Of a DNA stretch of 64,000 bases, positions 9,121 to 19,791 are shown one piece after another. The notes beneath the pieces are model-generated. The model did no database searches and had not been told where the DNA came from. It saw only the letters and a program-made list of their open reading frames with translations. Source of the stretch: Streptomyces drozdowiczii (GTDB taxonomy: Bacteria > Actinomycetota > Actinomycetes > Streptomycetales > Streptomycetaceae); assembly GCF_026167665.1 (NCBI RefSeq), contig NZ_CP098740.1:5394001-5458000 (forward strand). Direction: 5' to 3'. The first letter of the stretch is position 1. Each line of letters opens with the position of its first letter. The position numbers and the translations under genes were made by a program.

Positions 9121-11205
9121 TCAGCGCGTGGCGGCGGCGAGGGATTCCCGGGCGGCGGCGGCGACGTTCTCGCCGGTGAAGCCGAACTCGCGGAACAGGA
9201 CCTTCGCGTCCGCCGAAGCGCCGAAGTGCTCCAGCGAGACGATCCGGCCGGCGTCCCCCACGTACCGGTACCAGGTCAGGGCGATGCCCGCCTCGACGGC
9301 CACGCGCGCCTTCACCGACGGCGGCAGGACGGAGTCCTTGTAACCCTGATCCTGCTCCTCGAACCACTCGACACACGGCATCGAGACCACGCGGGTCGGA
9401 ATTCCGGCCGCCTGGAGCTCCTCGCGCGCCTCGACGGCGAGCTGGACCTCGGAGCCCGTACCGATCAGCACGACCTGCGGCTCGCCGCCCTCGGCCTCGA
9501 AGAGCACGTAGCCGCCCTTGGCCGCGTCCTCGTTCGCCTCGTACGTCGGCACGCCCTGGCGGGTCAGCGCCAGGCCGTGCGGGGCGCCCTTGCCGAACAC
9601 CTTGGTGTAGCGGCGCAGGATCTCGCGCCAGACGATGGCGGTCTCGTTGGCGTCGGCCGGGCGCACGACGTTGAGGCCCGGGATGGCGCGCAGCGAGGCC
9701 AGGTGCTCGACCGGCTGGTGGGTCGGGCCGTCCTCGCCGAGGCCGATCGAGTCGTGCGTCCACACGTAGGTCACCGGCAGGTGCATCAGCGCGGACAGGC
9801 GCACGGCGTTGCGCATGTAGTCGGAGAACACCAGGAAGGTGCCGCCGTAGATGCGGGTGTTGCCGTGCAGCGCGATGCCGTTCATGGCGGCGGCCATGGC
9901 GTGCTCGCGGATGCCGAAGTGGATCGTGCGGCCGTACGGGTCGGCCTCCGGCAGCGGGTTGCCCGCGGGGAGGAACGACGACGTCTTGTCGATCGTGGTG
10001 TTGTTCGAACCGGCCAGGTCGGCGGAGCCGCCCCACAGCTCGGGGATGATCCCGCCGAGCGCCTGGAGCACCTTGCCGGACGCGGCGCGCGTGGCGACGC
10101 CCGTGCCGGTCTCGAAGACCGGGAGGCTGTCCTCCCAGCCCTTGGGCAGTTCGCCCGCGGCGATCCGGTCGAAGTCGGCGGCGCGCTCGGGTTGGCGGCG
10201 CGCCAGGCGTCGAAGCCCTTCTGCCACTCGGCCTTCGCCTCGCGGCCCCGGTCCAGGGCGCGGCGGGTGTGCGCGATGACCTCGTCGGCGACGTCGAAGG
10301 ACTTCTCCGGGTCGAAGCCGAGCACCTTCTTGGTCGCGGCGACCTCGTCGTCGCCGAGCGCCGAGCCGTGCGACGCCTCGGTGTTCTGGGCGTGCGGGCG
10401 GGCCAGGCGATGATCGAGCGGGCCGCGATGAAGGAGGGGCGCTCGGTCTCGGCCTTGGCGGCCAGCAGCGCGTTGTAGAGGCCCTCGGGTCCAGGTCGCC
10501 GTTGGGCAGCTGGTCGACGCGCTGGACGTGCCAGCCGTACGCCTCGTAGCGCTTGACGGTGTCCTCGGAGACCGCGGTCTCCGTGTCGCCCTCGATGGAG
10601 ATGTGGTTGTCGTCCCACAGCAGGACCAGGTTGCCCAGCTTCTGGTGGCCGGCCAGCGAGGAAGCCTCGGCCGAGATGCCCTCCTGGAGGCAGCCGTCAC
10701 CGGCGACGACCCACACCATGTGGTCGAACGGGGAGGTGCCGGGAGCCGCCTCCGGGTCGAACAGACCGCGCTCGTAGCGGGCGGCCATGGCCATGCCCAC
10801 CGCGTTGGCGACACCCTGGCCCAGCGGGCCGGTCGTCGTCTCGACGCCGGTGGTGTGGCCGTACTCCGGGTGGCCCGGGGTCTTGGAGCCCCAGGTGCGG
10901 AACGACTCCAGGTCCGCCAGCTCCAGGCCGTAGCCGGCCAGGTAGAGCTGGATGTACAGGGTCAGGCTGCTGTGGCCCGCCGAGAGCACGAACCGGTCGC
11001 GGCCGGTCCAGTCCGCGTCCGCCGGGTCGTGCCGCATCACCTTCTGGAAGATGGTGTACGCGGCGGGAGCCAGGCTCATCGCCGTGCCCGGGTGGCCGTT
11101 TCCGACTTTCTGTACGGCGTCCGCGGCGAGGACGCGGACGGTGTCCACGGCCCGCTGGTCCAATTCGGTCCACTGGAGGTCTGTGGTGGTCGGCTTGGTG
11201 CTCAC
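9121..11205 (-). CDS. tkt: Transketolase with three apparent frameshifts
   Basis: Transketolase transfers two-carbon units with thiamine diphosphate. The N-terminal part ([21 protein letters not shown], the cofactor-binding [13 protein letters not shown]) and the C-terminal part ([18 protein letters not shown]) are normal. Between about 10490 and 10190 the frame is scrambled. Homologous residues [19 protein letters not shown] and then [18 protein letters not shown] lie in the two other frames. The changes fall in GGG runs at 10487-10489, 10396-10398 and 10189-10191, where family-conserved residues need GGGG. Restoring three bases gives 695 residues, the normal length. Start is GTG 11205. I regard these as sequencing errors; taken literally, residues 239-338 would be wrong and the enzyme dead. 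Confidence 0.9.
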   Translation of the reverse strand: MSTKPTTTDLQWTELDQRAVDTVRVLAADAVQKVGNGHPGTAMSLAPAAYTIFQKVMRHDPADADWTGRDRFVLSAGHSSLTLYIQLYLAGYGLELADLESFRTWGSKTPGHPEYGHTTGVETTTGPLGQGVANAVGMAMAARYERGLFDPEAAPGTSPFDHMVWVVAGDGCLQEGISAEASSLAGHQKLGNLVLLWDDNHISIEGDTETAVSEDTVKRYEAYGWHVQRVDQLPNGDLDPRASTTRCWPPRPRPSAPPSSRPARSSPGPPARPEHRGVARLGARRRRGRRDQEGARLRPGEVLRRRRRGHRAHPPRPGPGPRGEGRVAEGLRRLARRQPERAADFDRIAAGELPKGWEDSLPVFETGTGVATRAASGKVLQALGGIIPELWGGSADLAGSNNTTIDKTSSFLPAGNPLPEADPYGRTIHFGIREHAMAAAMNGIALHGNTRIYGGTFLVFSDYMRNAVRLSALMHLPVTYVWTHDSIGLGEDGPTHQPVEHLASLRAIPGLNVVRPADANETAIVWREILRRYTKVFGKGAPHGLALTRQGVPTYEANEDAAKGGYVLFEAEGGEPQVVLIGTGSEVQLAVEAREELQAAGIPTRVVSMPCVEWFEEQDQGYKDSVLPPSVKARVAVEAGIALTWYRYVGDAGRIVSLEHFGASADAKVLFREFGFTGENVAAAARESLAAATR

Positions 11206-11657
11206 CCTGAGTCAGGGCTCCTCTCCAACTGTTGTAGACCGGTGACTGTGACCGCACCGGATGCTGTCGAGCCTACCCCCGTCCGTACCCGTGTTTTCCG
11301 GCTCCTACCAGGGTGCGGGCGGCCCGCGGAATCCGCCTCCCGTATGAGCGGAAGGGCTCACCGATGGGCTTCTCCGATGAGCGCGGAGACCCACTCCTGG
11401 GCGCTCCGAAGAGCGGTCCCGAGCGCGGTTGCGAAGGCCCCGGAAGCGGGTCGCGCGGACCCTGCGACACCAGTGCGTCACTCGTGCGTACGAGAGGGCT
11501 CGCGGCCGGGCCGGGGCGGCCGTCCGCGCCACATCAACACGACCCCACCCCCGCGAAGGGCGGCCTGTCCCCAACGTCTACAGTGGTCGGGTTCGCGCAA
11601 GTCTTTACTGGGCCCTCACGCCCGGAGCTTGCTGGGATTTCTCTGTCAGGGGTGTGC
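11206..11657. other. Intergenic region between divergent tkt and ctaB
   Basis: About 450 bases with no convincing gene. Short open frames here lack ribosome-binding sites and Streptomyces-like codon use. CCCTGA-G-TCAGGG, a perfect 13-base palindrome (11205-11217), touches the tkt GTG start. GGAGAGGAG further out is the likely tkt ribosome-binding site. The remainder should hold the promoters of both genes; I cannot assign hexamers with confidence. Confidence 0.5.
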
Positions 11658-12605
11658 GTGACGGCCGTCGAGTCCCGACCCGCAGGGGTCGCCTTGACTC
11701 CGAGCCCAGGGGGCCAACGCCCATTCGGGGCCCGTGTCAAGGCATTCGTGGCACTGACCAAGCCTCGGATCATCGAGCTGTTGCTGATCACCACTGTTCC
11801 GGTGATGTTCCTGGCCGCTCAGGGTGTACCCGACCTGTGGCTCGTGCTCACTACCACCATCGGCGGCTATCTGTCCGCCGGCGGTGCCAATGCACTGAAC
11901 ATGTACATCGACCGCGACATCGACGCGCTGATGGACCGTACGTCGCAGCGCCCGCTGGTCACCGGCATGGTGAGCCCGCGCGAGTGCCTGGCCTTCGGCA
12001 TCACCCTCGCGGTGGTCTCGACGGTCTGGTTCGGGCTGCTGGTCAACTGGCTGTCGGCGGCGCTGTCGCTGGGCGCCCTGCTCTTCTACGTCGTGATCTA
12101 CACGATGCTGCTGAAGCGCCGCACCGCGCAGAACATCGTCTGGGGCGGCATCGCGGGCTGCATGCCGGTCCTCATCGGCTGGTCCGCCGTGACCAACGAG
12201 ATGTCCTGGGCCGCGGTGATCCTCTTCGCCGTCATCTTCTTCTGGACGCCGCCGCACTACTGGCCGCTCTCCATGAAGGTCAAGGACGACTACGCCCGGG
12301 TCGGCGTCCCGATGCTCCCGGTCATCGCGTCCAACCGGGTGGTCGCCCGCCAGATCGTCGCCTACAGCTGGGTGATGGTCGCCGTGTCGCTGCTCCTCAC
12401 CCCGCTGGGCTACACCGGCTGGTTCTACACGGCCGTGGCGCTGCTCACCGGCGGCTTCTGGCTCTGGGAGGCGCACGCGCTGCTCAGCCGGGCCAAGGCC
12501 GGGGTGACGGGCGCGAAGCTCAAGGAGATGCGGCTGTTCCACTGGTCCATCACCTATGTCTCGCTGCTCTTCGTGGCCGTGGCGGTGGACCCCTTCCTGC
12601 GGTAG
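11658..12605 (+). CDS. ctaB: Protoheme IX farnesyltransferase (heme O synthase)
   Basis: This integral membrane prenyltransferase converts heme B to heme O for the aa3-type cytochrome oxidase. The 315-residue product has the UbiA-family first Asp-rich motif [18 protein letters not shown] and the [22 protein letters not shown] second motif, plus about eight hydrophobic helices. I choose the GTG at 11658 because AGGGG lies 5 bases upstream; a GTG at 11652 would overlap that site. ctaA, the next enzyme of the pathway, lies convergent 540 bases downstream. Confidence 0.95.
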   Translation: MTAVESRPAGVALTPSPGGQRPFGARVKAFVALTKPRIIELLLITTVPVMFLAAQGVPDLWLVLTTTIGGYLSAGGANALNMYIDRDIDALMDRTSQRPLVTGMVSPRECLAFGITLAVVSTVWFGLLVNWLSAALSLGALLFYVVIYTMLLKRRTAQNIVWGGIAGCMPVLIGWSAVTNEMSWAAVILFAVIFFWTPPHYWPLSMKVKDDYARVGVPMLPVIASNRVVARQIVAYSWVMVAVSLLLTPLGYTGWFYTAVALLTGGFWLWEAHALLSRAKAGVTGAKLKEMRLFHWSITYVSLLFVAVAVDPFLR

Positions 12606-12621
12606 GACCCCAGCTCCGTCC

Positions 12622-12663
12622 GACGGGCGGGGAGCGTGGCCGATGCCACGCTCCCCGCCCGTC
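12622..12663 (+). terminator. Perfect 19-bp hairpin after ctaB
   Basis: GACGGGCGGGGAGCGTGGC pairs perfectly with its complement at 12645-12663 around the tetraloop CGAT, 16 bases after the ctaB stop. Confidence 0.9.
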
Positions 12664-12697
12664 GCCGGTTGATCTACCCGCCGGTAGCATCCTGTCC

Positions 12698-13060
12698 ATG
12701 GCAGAGACGGCAGAGGCTGAGACCCAGCAGGTGGACGGCAGGCGGGCGGCGCGCGCGGAGCGCGGGGCGGCCCGGCTGGCCAAGCAGATCGGCGCCTTCG
12801 CGAAGGCGCACGGCGGCGCCGAGGGGCAGGTCGCCTACCTCGGGCAGATGGGCGCCCGCATCGTCCTGGTGGGCGAGGACGGCGAGTGGGGCGATCTGGT
12901 CGCCCCCTCGTACGAGATCGCCGAGAGCGCCGTGCGGAAGTCCGGGATCACGCTCCACGAGTCCTTCGACGGCGAGTTCGCGGCGAAGGTGCGGACGGGC
13001 CCGTACGAGTGGTCCCGGATGGCCGGCATCCAGGTCGGCGGCCCGTCCAACGCGGCCTGA
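12698..13060 (+). CDS. Small conserved protein of unknown function
   Basis: A 120-residue hydrophilic protein starting MAETAEAETQQVDGRRAARAERGAARLAKQ. The first 40 residues are rich in Ala, Arg and Glu. The rest (QVAYLGQMGARIVLVGEDGEWGDLVAPSYEIAESAVRKSGITL) looks like a compact alpha/beta domain. I recognise it as conserved in Streptomyces next to the ctaB/ctaA genes but know no function. A -10-like TAGCAT ends 7 bases before the ATG and there is no ribosome-binding site, so the mRNA may be leaderless. Confidence 0.8.
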   Translation: MAETAEAETQQVDGRRAARAERGAARLAKQIGAFAKAHGGAEGQVAYLGQMGARIVLVGEDGEWGDLVAPSYEIAESAVRKSGITLHESFDGEFAAKVRTGPYEWSRMAGIQVGGPSNAA

Positions 13061-13066
13061 CACCAC

Positions 13067-13128
13067 GAACGGACCGGGGCTCCCGCTCCGACGGCGTACA
13101 GCCGTGGAGCGGGAGCCCCGGTCCGTTC
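13067..13128. terminator. Bidirectional 22-bp hairpin
   Basis: The arms 13067-13088 and 13107-13128 are perfectly complementary over 22 bp, and the loop contains a further GACGGC/GCCGT pairing. It sits between the convergent small gene and ctaA. Confidence 0.9.
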
Positions 13129-13144
13129 TGCGTGTGTGCCCGGG

Positions 13145-14158
13145 TCAGCCGGCCGCGGCGGGCTCCGCCTGCTCGACCGCCGGTGCCGGCACCCCGGCGA
13201 CGGCGACCGGCCGCTCCCGCAGCGACAGCAGGACGCGTACGACCCCGATCCACACCAGGCACGAGCCGAACATGTGGACGCCGACCAGGATCTCCGGCGT
13301 ATCGGTGAAGTACTGCACATAGCCGATGACGCCCTGGGCCATCAGGATCAGGAACAGCTCACGCGTCCGGTGCAGCGGCCCGACCGGCGCGTCCACGGCC
13401 TTCAGGACGAACCAGAGCGCGACGGTCAGCGCCACCACGACCCAGGCCAGGTCCGCGTGCAGCTGGGCGACCATCTTCCAGTCGATCGGGATGCGGTGGA
13501 CGTCGCTGGAGTCGCCCGCGTGCCGTCCGGCGCCCGTGACCACCGTGCCCACGGCGATCAGGAGCCCCGCCGCGACGGCCAGCAGCCAGGCCAGCTGAGC
13601 GACCGCCTTGCCGACCAGCGGGCGCGGCGCCTCGTCGCCCTCACGGATCCGCTGCCAGGTCACCAGGGCGACCGTGAGCAGCGCGGTGGACAGCAGGAAG
13701 TGCGCGGCGACGGTGTACGGGTTCAGCCCGACGAGCACGACGATGCCGCCGAGCACCGCGTTGCCCATCACGATCCAGAACTGGACCCAGCCGAGCCGGG
13801 TGACGCCGCGCCGCCAGGGCTTCGCGGACCGGGCCGCGATGATCGCCCACCCGACGGCCGCGCACAGGACGTACGTGAGCATGCGGTTGCCGAACTCGAT
13901 GGCGCCGTGGAAGCCCATCGCGCTCGTCGCCGTCAGGCTCTCGTCGGTGCACTTGGGCCAGGTCGGGCAGCCGAGGCCGGAGCCGGTCAGCCGGACGGCG
14001 CCGCCGGTCACGACGATGACGACGGCCATCACGACCGCGGACATGGCCGCGCGGCGCACCGTCCGGGGCTGGGGCGTCCAGCGCTCGGCGATGTACAGCA
14101 GCGGATTGCGCAGGGCTTGAGCGACGTCGGCTCGGGTCAGCTTGGGCACGCGCACCAT
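13145..14158 (-). CDS. ctaA: Heme A synthase (COX15/CtaA family)
   Basis: It oxidises heme O to heme A in the cytoplasmic membrane. The 337-residue product has about eight hydrophobic helices. GGAVRLTGSGLGCPTWPKC carries the paired extracellular cysteines of the family. Conserved histidines lie in GFHGAIEFGNRML, AAHFLLSTAL, QLHADLAWVV and GVHMFGSCLVW. The ATG start at 14158 is followed by VRVPKLTRAD; no clear ribosome-binding site is visible upstream. It is functionally paired with ctaB. Confidence 0.95.
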   Translation of the reverse strand: MVRVPKLTRADVAQALRNPLLYIAERWTPQPRTVRRAAMSAVVMAVVIVVTGGAVRLTGSGLGCPTWPKCTDESLTATSAMGFHGAIEFGNRMLTYVLCAAVGWAIIAARSAKPWRRGVTRLGWVQFWIVMGNAVLGGIVVLVGLNPYTVAAHFLLSTALLTVALVTWQRIREGDEAPRPLVGKAVAQLAWLLAVAAGLLIAVGTVVTGAGRHAGDSSDVHRIPIDWKMVAQLHADLAWVVVALTVALWFVLKAVDAPVGPLHRTRELFLILMAQGVIGYVQYFTDTPEILVGVHMFGSCLVWIGVVRVLLSLRERPVAVAGVPAPAVEQAEPAAAG

Positions 14159-14234
14159 GGTAGGCCGCCGCTTGTGCAAGCTTTCACGAGGGGGACGAGT
14201 TGCCTGAAAACGGCGACGGAGCGCGTCTGGGGGC

Positions 14235-14998
14235 TCACTCCCAGCGGAAGAAGCGGGCCGCCGCGCCGAGTCCCAGCACCGTCCAGACCGCGAGGATGCC
14301 CAGGTCGCCCCACGGCATCCCGGCACCGTGCTGGAGGACGTCCCGCAGCCCGTCCGAGAGGGCCGCGATGGGCAGCAGGCCCAGCACCGACTGCACCGCG
14401 TCCGGGAACTTCTCCAGCGGCACGATCACCCCGCCGCCCACCAGGAGCAGCAGGAAGACCAGGTTGGCCGCGGCGAGCGTCGCCTCCGCCTTCAGCGTCC
14501 CCGCCATCAGCAGCCCGAGCCCCGAGAAGGCGGCGGTCCCCAGCACCAGGAGCAGCAGCACCGCGAACGGGTTGCCGTGCGGCGACCAGCCGAGCGCGAA
14601 GGCGATCACCGTCAGCAGGACCACCTGAAGGACCTCGGTGACCAGCACGGACAGGGTCTTCGCGGTCATCAGCGCCCAGCGGGGCAGCGGTGACGCGCCG
14701 AGCCGCTTGAGCACCCCGTAGCGCCGTTCGAAGCCGGTGGCGATGGCCTGTCCGGTGAAGGCGGTCGACATCACGGCCAGCGCCAGCACGCCGGGCGTCA
14801 GGAAGTCGACCGGCTCGCCCGCGCCGGTGTCCACGATGTCCACGGAGCTGAAGAGCACGAGGAGCAGCGTCGGGATGACCACGGTCAGCAGCAGCTGCTC
14901 GCCGTTGCGCAGCAGCATCCGCGTCTCCAGCGCGGTCTGCGCGGCGATCATGCGCGGCAGCGGGGCGGCGCCCGGCCGGGGGGTGTACGTACCGGCGC

Positions 14999-15002
<4 letters not shown>
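14235..15002 (-). CDS. ABC-2 type transporter permease
   Basis: A 255-residue membrane protein with six predicted helices. The ABC-2 signature region is present, VMSTAFTGQAIATGFERRYGVLKRLGASPL, followed by a glycine-rich helix LLVGGGVIVPLEKFPD. It forms an exporter with the ATPase encoded just upstream, whose stop codon it overlaps by 4 bases (ATGA at 14999-15002). The substrate is unknown; such pairs usually export drugs or lipids. Confidence 0.9.
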
Positions 15003-15931
<929 letters not shown>

Positions 15932-15981
15932 GGCAAACGAGTGTAGGCAGCGCCCCGGGAATGCCCGGCCCCGGGGCTTGA

Positions 15982-15995
15982 TTAGGTAACCCTAA
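15982..15995. promoter_or_regulatory. Palindrome TTAGG-N4-CCTAA upstream of the ABC pair
   Basis: TTAGGTAACCCTAA lies about 50 bases from the ABC ATPase start and 70 from sufR. The TTAGG/CCTAA half sites are those of actinobacterial iron boxes (DtxR/IdeR/DmdR type), but the spacing is 4 instead of 9, so this is not a standard iron box. Regulator unknown. Confidence 0.35.
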
Positions 15996-16031
15996 GTGAT
16001 GGAAAGCACCGTTGATCGTTTCGGACCGTGG

Positions 16032-16068
16032 TTGTCAGGGCCGGAGGAATTACGCAACAATGGCGTTG
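16032..16068 (+). promoter_or_regulatory. sufR promoter with overlapping SufR-type operator CAAC-N6-GTTG
   Basis: TTGTCA (16032-16037), an 18-base spacer and AACAAT (16056-16061) form a promoter whose expected start falls on the sufR GTG at 16068, so the transcript would be leaderless. CAAC-AATGGC-GTTG (16055-16068) covers the -10 box and start point. CAAC-N6-GTTG is the binding motif I recall for cyanobacterial SufR. It would let SufR switch off its own operon by blocking initiation. Confidence 0.6.
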
Positions 16069-16808
16069 TGAAATACGCGGGCGAGGCTCCTCAGGAGGAA
16101 CTCGCGACCGGTGAGCGCTCGACGCGCAACCGCGTCGCGCGGTCCATCCTGGACCACGGCCCGTCCACCGTCGCGGAGCTGGCGAAGCGGCTGGGGCTCA
16201 CCCAGGCCGCTGTCCGTCGCCATCTCGACGCGCTCACCTGCGACGGCGTCGTGGAGGCGCGCGAGCAGCGGGTCTACGGGGCGCGGACCCGGGGCCGTCC
16301 GGCCAAGGTCTTCGCCCTCACCGACTGCGGCCGGGACGCCTTCGACCAGTCCTACGACACGCTCGCCGCGGACGCCCTGCGCTGGATCGCCGAGACCGCG
16401 GGCGACGAAGCGGTCATGGCGTTCGCCAGGGCCAGGACCGCCGAGCAGTCGGCGGCATACCGCGCGGCGATCGAGGCCGCGGACCCCGAGGCACGCACGG
16501 AGGCGCTGGCCAAGGCGCTGTCCGCCGACGGGTACGCTGCTACGGCGCGCAGCGCGCCGGGCCCGCAGCAGGGTGAGCAGCTGTGCCAGCACCACTGCCC
16601 GGTCGCGCACGTCGCCGAGCAGTACCCGCAGCTGTGCGAGGCGGAGACGGAGATCTTCTCCAGCCTCCTGGGGACCCATGTGCAGCGTCTGGCCACCATC
16701 GCCCACGGCGACGGGGTGTGCACGACGTACATTCCGCGCAGCGGACACCCCACCCCACAGACCACCGATTCAGCATCTGCAAGCACGGCCGGGAGGAACC
16801 CCGCATGA
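16068..16808 (+). CDS. sufR: Fe-S cluster-responsive suf operon repressor SufR
   Basis: A 246-residue winged-helix regulator with helix-turn-helix at about 33-56 ([24 protein letters not shown]) and a C-terminal cluster domain. C173-X3-C177-X12-C190 and C218 are candidate ligands for a Fe-S cluster. By analogy with SufR proteins, the holo form represses suf and cluster loss derepresses it. I choose the GTG at 16068: the frame is open further upstream to 15996, but that extension contains a rare TTA codon, and homologues as I recall begin KYAGEAP. The stop overlaps the sufB start (ATGA). Confidence 0.9.
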   Translation: MKYAGEAPQEELATGERSTRNRVARSILDHGPSTVAELAKRLGLTQAAVRRHLDALTCDGVVEAREQRVYGARTRGRPAKVFALTDCGRDAFDQSYDTLAADALRWIAETAGDEAVMAFARARTAEQSAAYRAAIEAADPEARTEALAKALSADGYAATARSAPGPQQGEQLCQHHCPVAHVAEQYPQLCEAETEIFSSLLGTHVQRLATIAHGDGVCTTYIPRSGHPTPQTTDSASASTAGRNPA

Positions 16809-18226
16809 CGCTCCCCACGGAGACTGCCCACCCTGAGCTCGAGGGCCTGGGCACGTACGAATTCGGCTGGGCCGACTCCGACGCGGCAGGCGCGGCGGCC
16901 AAGCGCGGCCTCTCCGAGGCCGTCGTCCGCGACATCTCGGAGAAGAAGAACGAGCCCGAGTGGATGCTGAAGCTGCGGCTCAAGGGCCTGCGGCTCTTCG
17001 ACAAGAAGCCGATGCCGAACTGGGGCTCGGACCTGTCGGGCATCGACTTCGACAACATCAAGTACTTCGTCCGCTCGACGGAGAAGCAGGCCGCGTCCTG
17101 GGACGACCTGCCCGAGGACATCAAGAACACGTACGACAAGCTCGGCATCCCCGAGGCGGAGAAGCAGCGCCTCGTCGCCGGTGTCGCCGCGCAGTACGAG
17201 TCCGAGGTCGTCTACCACCAGATCCGTGAGGACCTGGAGGAGCAGGGCGTCATCTTCGTCGACACCGACACCGCGCTGAAGGAGCACGAGGAACTCTTCA
17301 AGGAGTACTTCGGCACCGTCATCCCGGTCGGCGACAACAAGTTCGCGTCGCTGAACACGGCCGTGTGGTCCGGCGGTTCCTTCATCTACGTGCCCAAGGG
17401 TGTCCACGTCGACATCCCGCTCCAGGCCTACTTCCGTATCAACACGGAGAACATGGGCCAGTTCGAGCGCACGCTGATCATCGTGGACGAGGACGCCTAC
17501 GTCCACTACGTCGAGGGCTGCACCGCCCCGATCTACTCCTCCGACTCGCTGCACTCCGCGGTCGTCGAGATCATCGTGAAGAAGGGCGGCCGCTGCCGCT
17601 ACACGACGATCCAGAACTGGTCGAACAACGTCTACAACCTGGTCACCAAGCGCGCCGTGGCCTACGAGGGCGCGACCATGGAGTGGGTCGACGGCAACAT
17701 CGGCTCCAAGGTCACCATGAAGTACCCGGCCGTCTACCTGATGGGCGAGCACGCCAAGGGCGAGACCCTGTCCATCGCCTTCGCGGGCGAGGGCCAGCAC
17801 CAGGACGCCGGCGCCAAGATGGTCCACATGGCCCCGAACACCTCCTCCAACATCGTCTCCAAGTCGGTGGCGCGAGGCGGCGGCCGCACCTCCTACCGCG
17901 GTCTGATCGAGATCGGCGAGGGCGCGCCGGGCGCGAAGTCCAACGTCCTCTGCGACGCGCTGCTCGTGGACACGATCTCCCGGTCCGACACCTACCCGTA
18001 CGTCGACGTCCGCGAGGACGACGTGTCGATGGGCCACGAGGCGACCGTCTCCAAGGTCTCCGAGGACCAGCTCTTCTACCTGATGAGCCGCGGCATGACC
18101 GAGTTCGAGGCCATGGCGATGATCGTGCGCGGCTTCGTCGAGCCGATCGCCAAGGAGCTCCCGATGGAGTACGCCCTGGAGCTCAACCGGCTGATCGAGC
18201 TGCAGATGGAGGGTTCCGTCGGCTGA
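16805..18226 (+). CDS. sufB: Fe-S cluster assembly scaffold protein SufB
   Basis: SufB is the scaffold subunit of the SufBCD complex on which Fe-S clusters are built. The 473-residue product has the family length and motifs [33 protein letters not shown] and the C-terminal region [13 protein letters not shown] with the conserved Cys, then [17 protein letters not shown]. It is translated with sufR through a 4-base overlap, and its own reading frame is intact. Confidence 0.96.
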   Translation: MTLPTETAHPELEGLGTYEFGWADSDAAGAAAKRGLSEAVVRDISEKKNEPEWMLKLRLKGLRLFDKKPMPNWGSDLSGIDFDNIKYFVRSTEKQAASWDDLPEDIKNTYDKLGIPEAEKQRLVAGVAAQYESEVVYHQIREDLEEQGVIFVDTDTALKEHEELFKEYFGTVIPVGDNKFASLNTAVWSGGSFIYVPKGVHVDIPLQAYFRINTENMGQFERTLIIVDEDAYVHYVEGCTAPIYSSDSLHSAVVEIIVKKGGRCRYTTIQNWSNNVYNLVTKRAVAYEGATMEWVDGNIGSKVTMKYPAVYLMGEHAKGETLSIAFAGEGQHQDAGAKMVHMAPNTSSNIVSKSVARGGGRTSYRGLIEIGEGAPGAKSNVLCDALLVDTISRSDTYPYVDVREDDVSMGHEATVSKVSEDQLFYLMSRGMTEFEAMAMIVRGFVEPIAKELPMEYALELNRLIELQMEGSVG

Positions 18227-18286
18227 TACGCCGCCGAACGCGTCCTCGAAGAGTTCTTGACTGAGAAAGCGAGCACTACGACAGCC

Positions 18287-19467
18287 ATGGCTGAGGCTCA
18301 GAACATCCCCGCGGGGTCCACCACCGCCGGTTCCATCGCGGTGGCCGCGGAGTCGACCGTCGCCACGCGCATGAGCGCCCCCCCGTCCTTCGACGTCGCG
18401 GACTTCCCCGTCCCGCACGGCCGCGAGGAGGAGTGGCGGTTCACCCCGCTGGAGCGGCTGCGCGGCCTGCACGACGGCACCGCCGCCGCCACCGGCAGCG
18501 GTGTGAAGGTCGCCATCGAGGCCCCGAGGGCGTCACGGTCGAGACCGTCGGCCGTGACGACGCCCGGCTGGGCAAGGCCGGCAAGCCGGTCGACCGGGTG
18601 GCCGCGCAGGCGTACTCGTCCTTCGAGCAGGCCCACGTCGTCACGGTCCCCAAGGAGGCCGTGCTGACCGAGCCGATCCGGATCGCCGTGCACGGCGAGG
18701 GCGGTGTCGCCTACGGCCACCAGGTCGTGGAGCTGGGCCCCTTCGCCGAGGCCGTCGTCGTCATCGACCACACCGGTGACGCGGTGCTCGCCGCCAACGT
18801 CGACTACGTCCTGGGCGACGGCGCCAAGCTGACCGTCGTCTCCGTGCAGGACTGGGACGAGCGCGCGGTCCACGTCGGCCAGCACAACGCGCTGGTCGGC
18901 CGGGACGCCTCGTTCAAGTCCGTCGTCGTCACCTTCGGCGGCGACGTGGTCCGGCTGCACCCCCGGGTCGCGTACGCGGGAACCGGCGGCGAGGCCGAGC
19001 TGTTCGGCCTGTACTTCACCGACAAGGGCCAGCACCAGGAGCACCGCCTCCTGGTCGACCACAACACCCCGCACTGCAAGTCCAACGTGGCCTACAAGGG
19101 CGCGCTCCAGGGCGACGAGGCGCACGCGGTGTGGATCGGCGACGTGCTCATCCAGGCCGCCGCCGAGGGCACCGACACCTACGAGATGAACCGCAACCTG
19201 GTCCTCACGGACGGCGCGCGGGTCGACTCCGTGCCGAACCTGGAGATCGAGACCGGCGAGATCGTCGGCGCCGGCCACGCCTCCGCGACCGGCCGCTTCG
19301 ACGACGAGCAGCTGTTCTACCTCCAGTCCCGCGGCATCCCGGCCGAGGAGGCCCGCCGCCTCGTCGTGCGCGGCTTCTTCGCCGAGCTGGTCCAGCAGAT
19401 CGGTCTGCCGGACGTCGAGGCCCGGCTGCTCGACAAGATCGAGGCCGAGCTGGAGGCGTCGGTCTGA
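18287..19467 (+). CDS. sufD: Fe-S cluster assembly protein SufD with one apparent frameshift
   Basis: SufD is the SufB-like partner in SufBCD. The N-terminal part (MAEAQNIPAGSTTAG through WRFTPLERLRGLHDG to VAIEAP) is in one frame. The rest (EGVTVETVGRDDARLGKAGK to the stop) is in another. The break lies in CCCC at 18522-18525, where five C would give GCC CCC GAG GGC and a continuous 393-residue protein. Because suf genes are essential in most actinobacteria and tkt shows the same kind of change, I read this as a sequencing error. A TTG at 18257 with GAAGAG upstream is an alternative start. The stop overlaps the Rieske gene start. Confidence 0.9.
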
Positions 19468-19784
19468 TGGCCTTCGTCAAAGCCTGTGCGCTGAGCGAGC
19501 TGGAGGACGACACCCCCAAACGGGTGGAGCTCGACGGCACGCCGGTCTCCGTCGTCCGCACCGAGGGCGAGGTGTTCGCGATCAACGACATCTGCTCGCA
19601 CGCGAACGTCTCGCTGTCCGAGGGCGAGGTCGAGGACTGTTCGATCGAGTGCTGGCTGCACGGATCGAGCTTCGACCTGCGCACCGGCAAGCCGTCCGGC
19701 CTTCCCGCGACGCGCCCCGTCCCCGTATACCCCGTCAAGATCGAAGGGGACGATGTGCTCGTCTCCGTCACCCAGGAGTCCTGA
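19467..19784 (+). CDS. Rieske [2Fe-2S] ferredoxin in the suf operon
   Basis: A 105-residue single-domain Rieske protein with the two cluster motifs C-x-H (ICSHANV, with CSH) and C-x2-H (CWLHGS). It resembles the ferredoxin components of aromatic-ring dioxygenases but no oxygenase gene is near. In actinobacteria this gene regularly lies between sufD and sufC. It may supply electrons for cluster assembly, which is inference. ATG 19467 overlaps the sufD TGA. Confidence 0.92.
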   Translation: MAFVKACALSELEDDTPKRVELDGTPVSVVRTEGEVFAINDICSHANVSLSEGEVEDCSIECWLHGSSFDLRTGKPSGLPATRPVPVYPVKIEGDDVLVSVTQES

Positions 19785-19791
19785 GTCACCC

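Noticed and set aside
8929..10413. Long plus-strand frame antisense to tkt
   Set aside because: The product is low-complexity (Gly/Arg/Val/His-rich) and the opposite strand carries conserved transketolase sequence. Its length reflects G+C bias.
9121..11205. Programmed frameshifting in tkt
   Set aside because: There are three separate shifts, no slippery heptamer arrangement, and transketolase is not known to use frameshifting; homopolymer errors explain it more simply.
11313..11657. In-frame extension upstream of ctaB that would add over 100 residues
   Set aside because: The extension is not hydrophobic or conserved in type, has no ribosome-binding site, and AGGGG fits the GTG at 11658.
12636..13322. 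A long plus-strand open frame over the small conserved gene and into ctaA
   Set aside because: It is an Arg/Ser/Pro-rich out-of-frame reading typical of high-G+C DNA and overlaps the real 120-residue gene and a 22-bp terminator.
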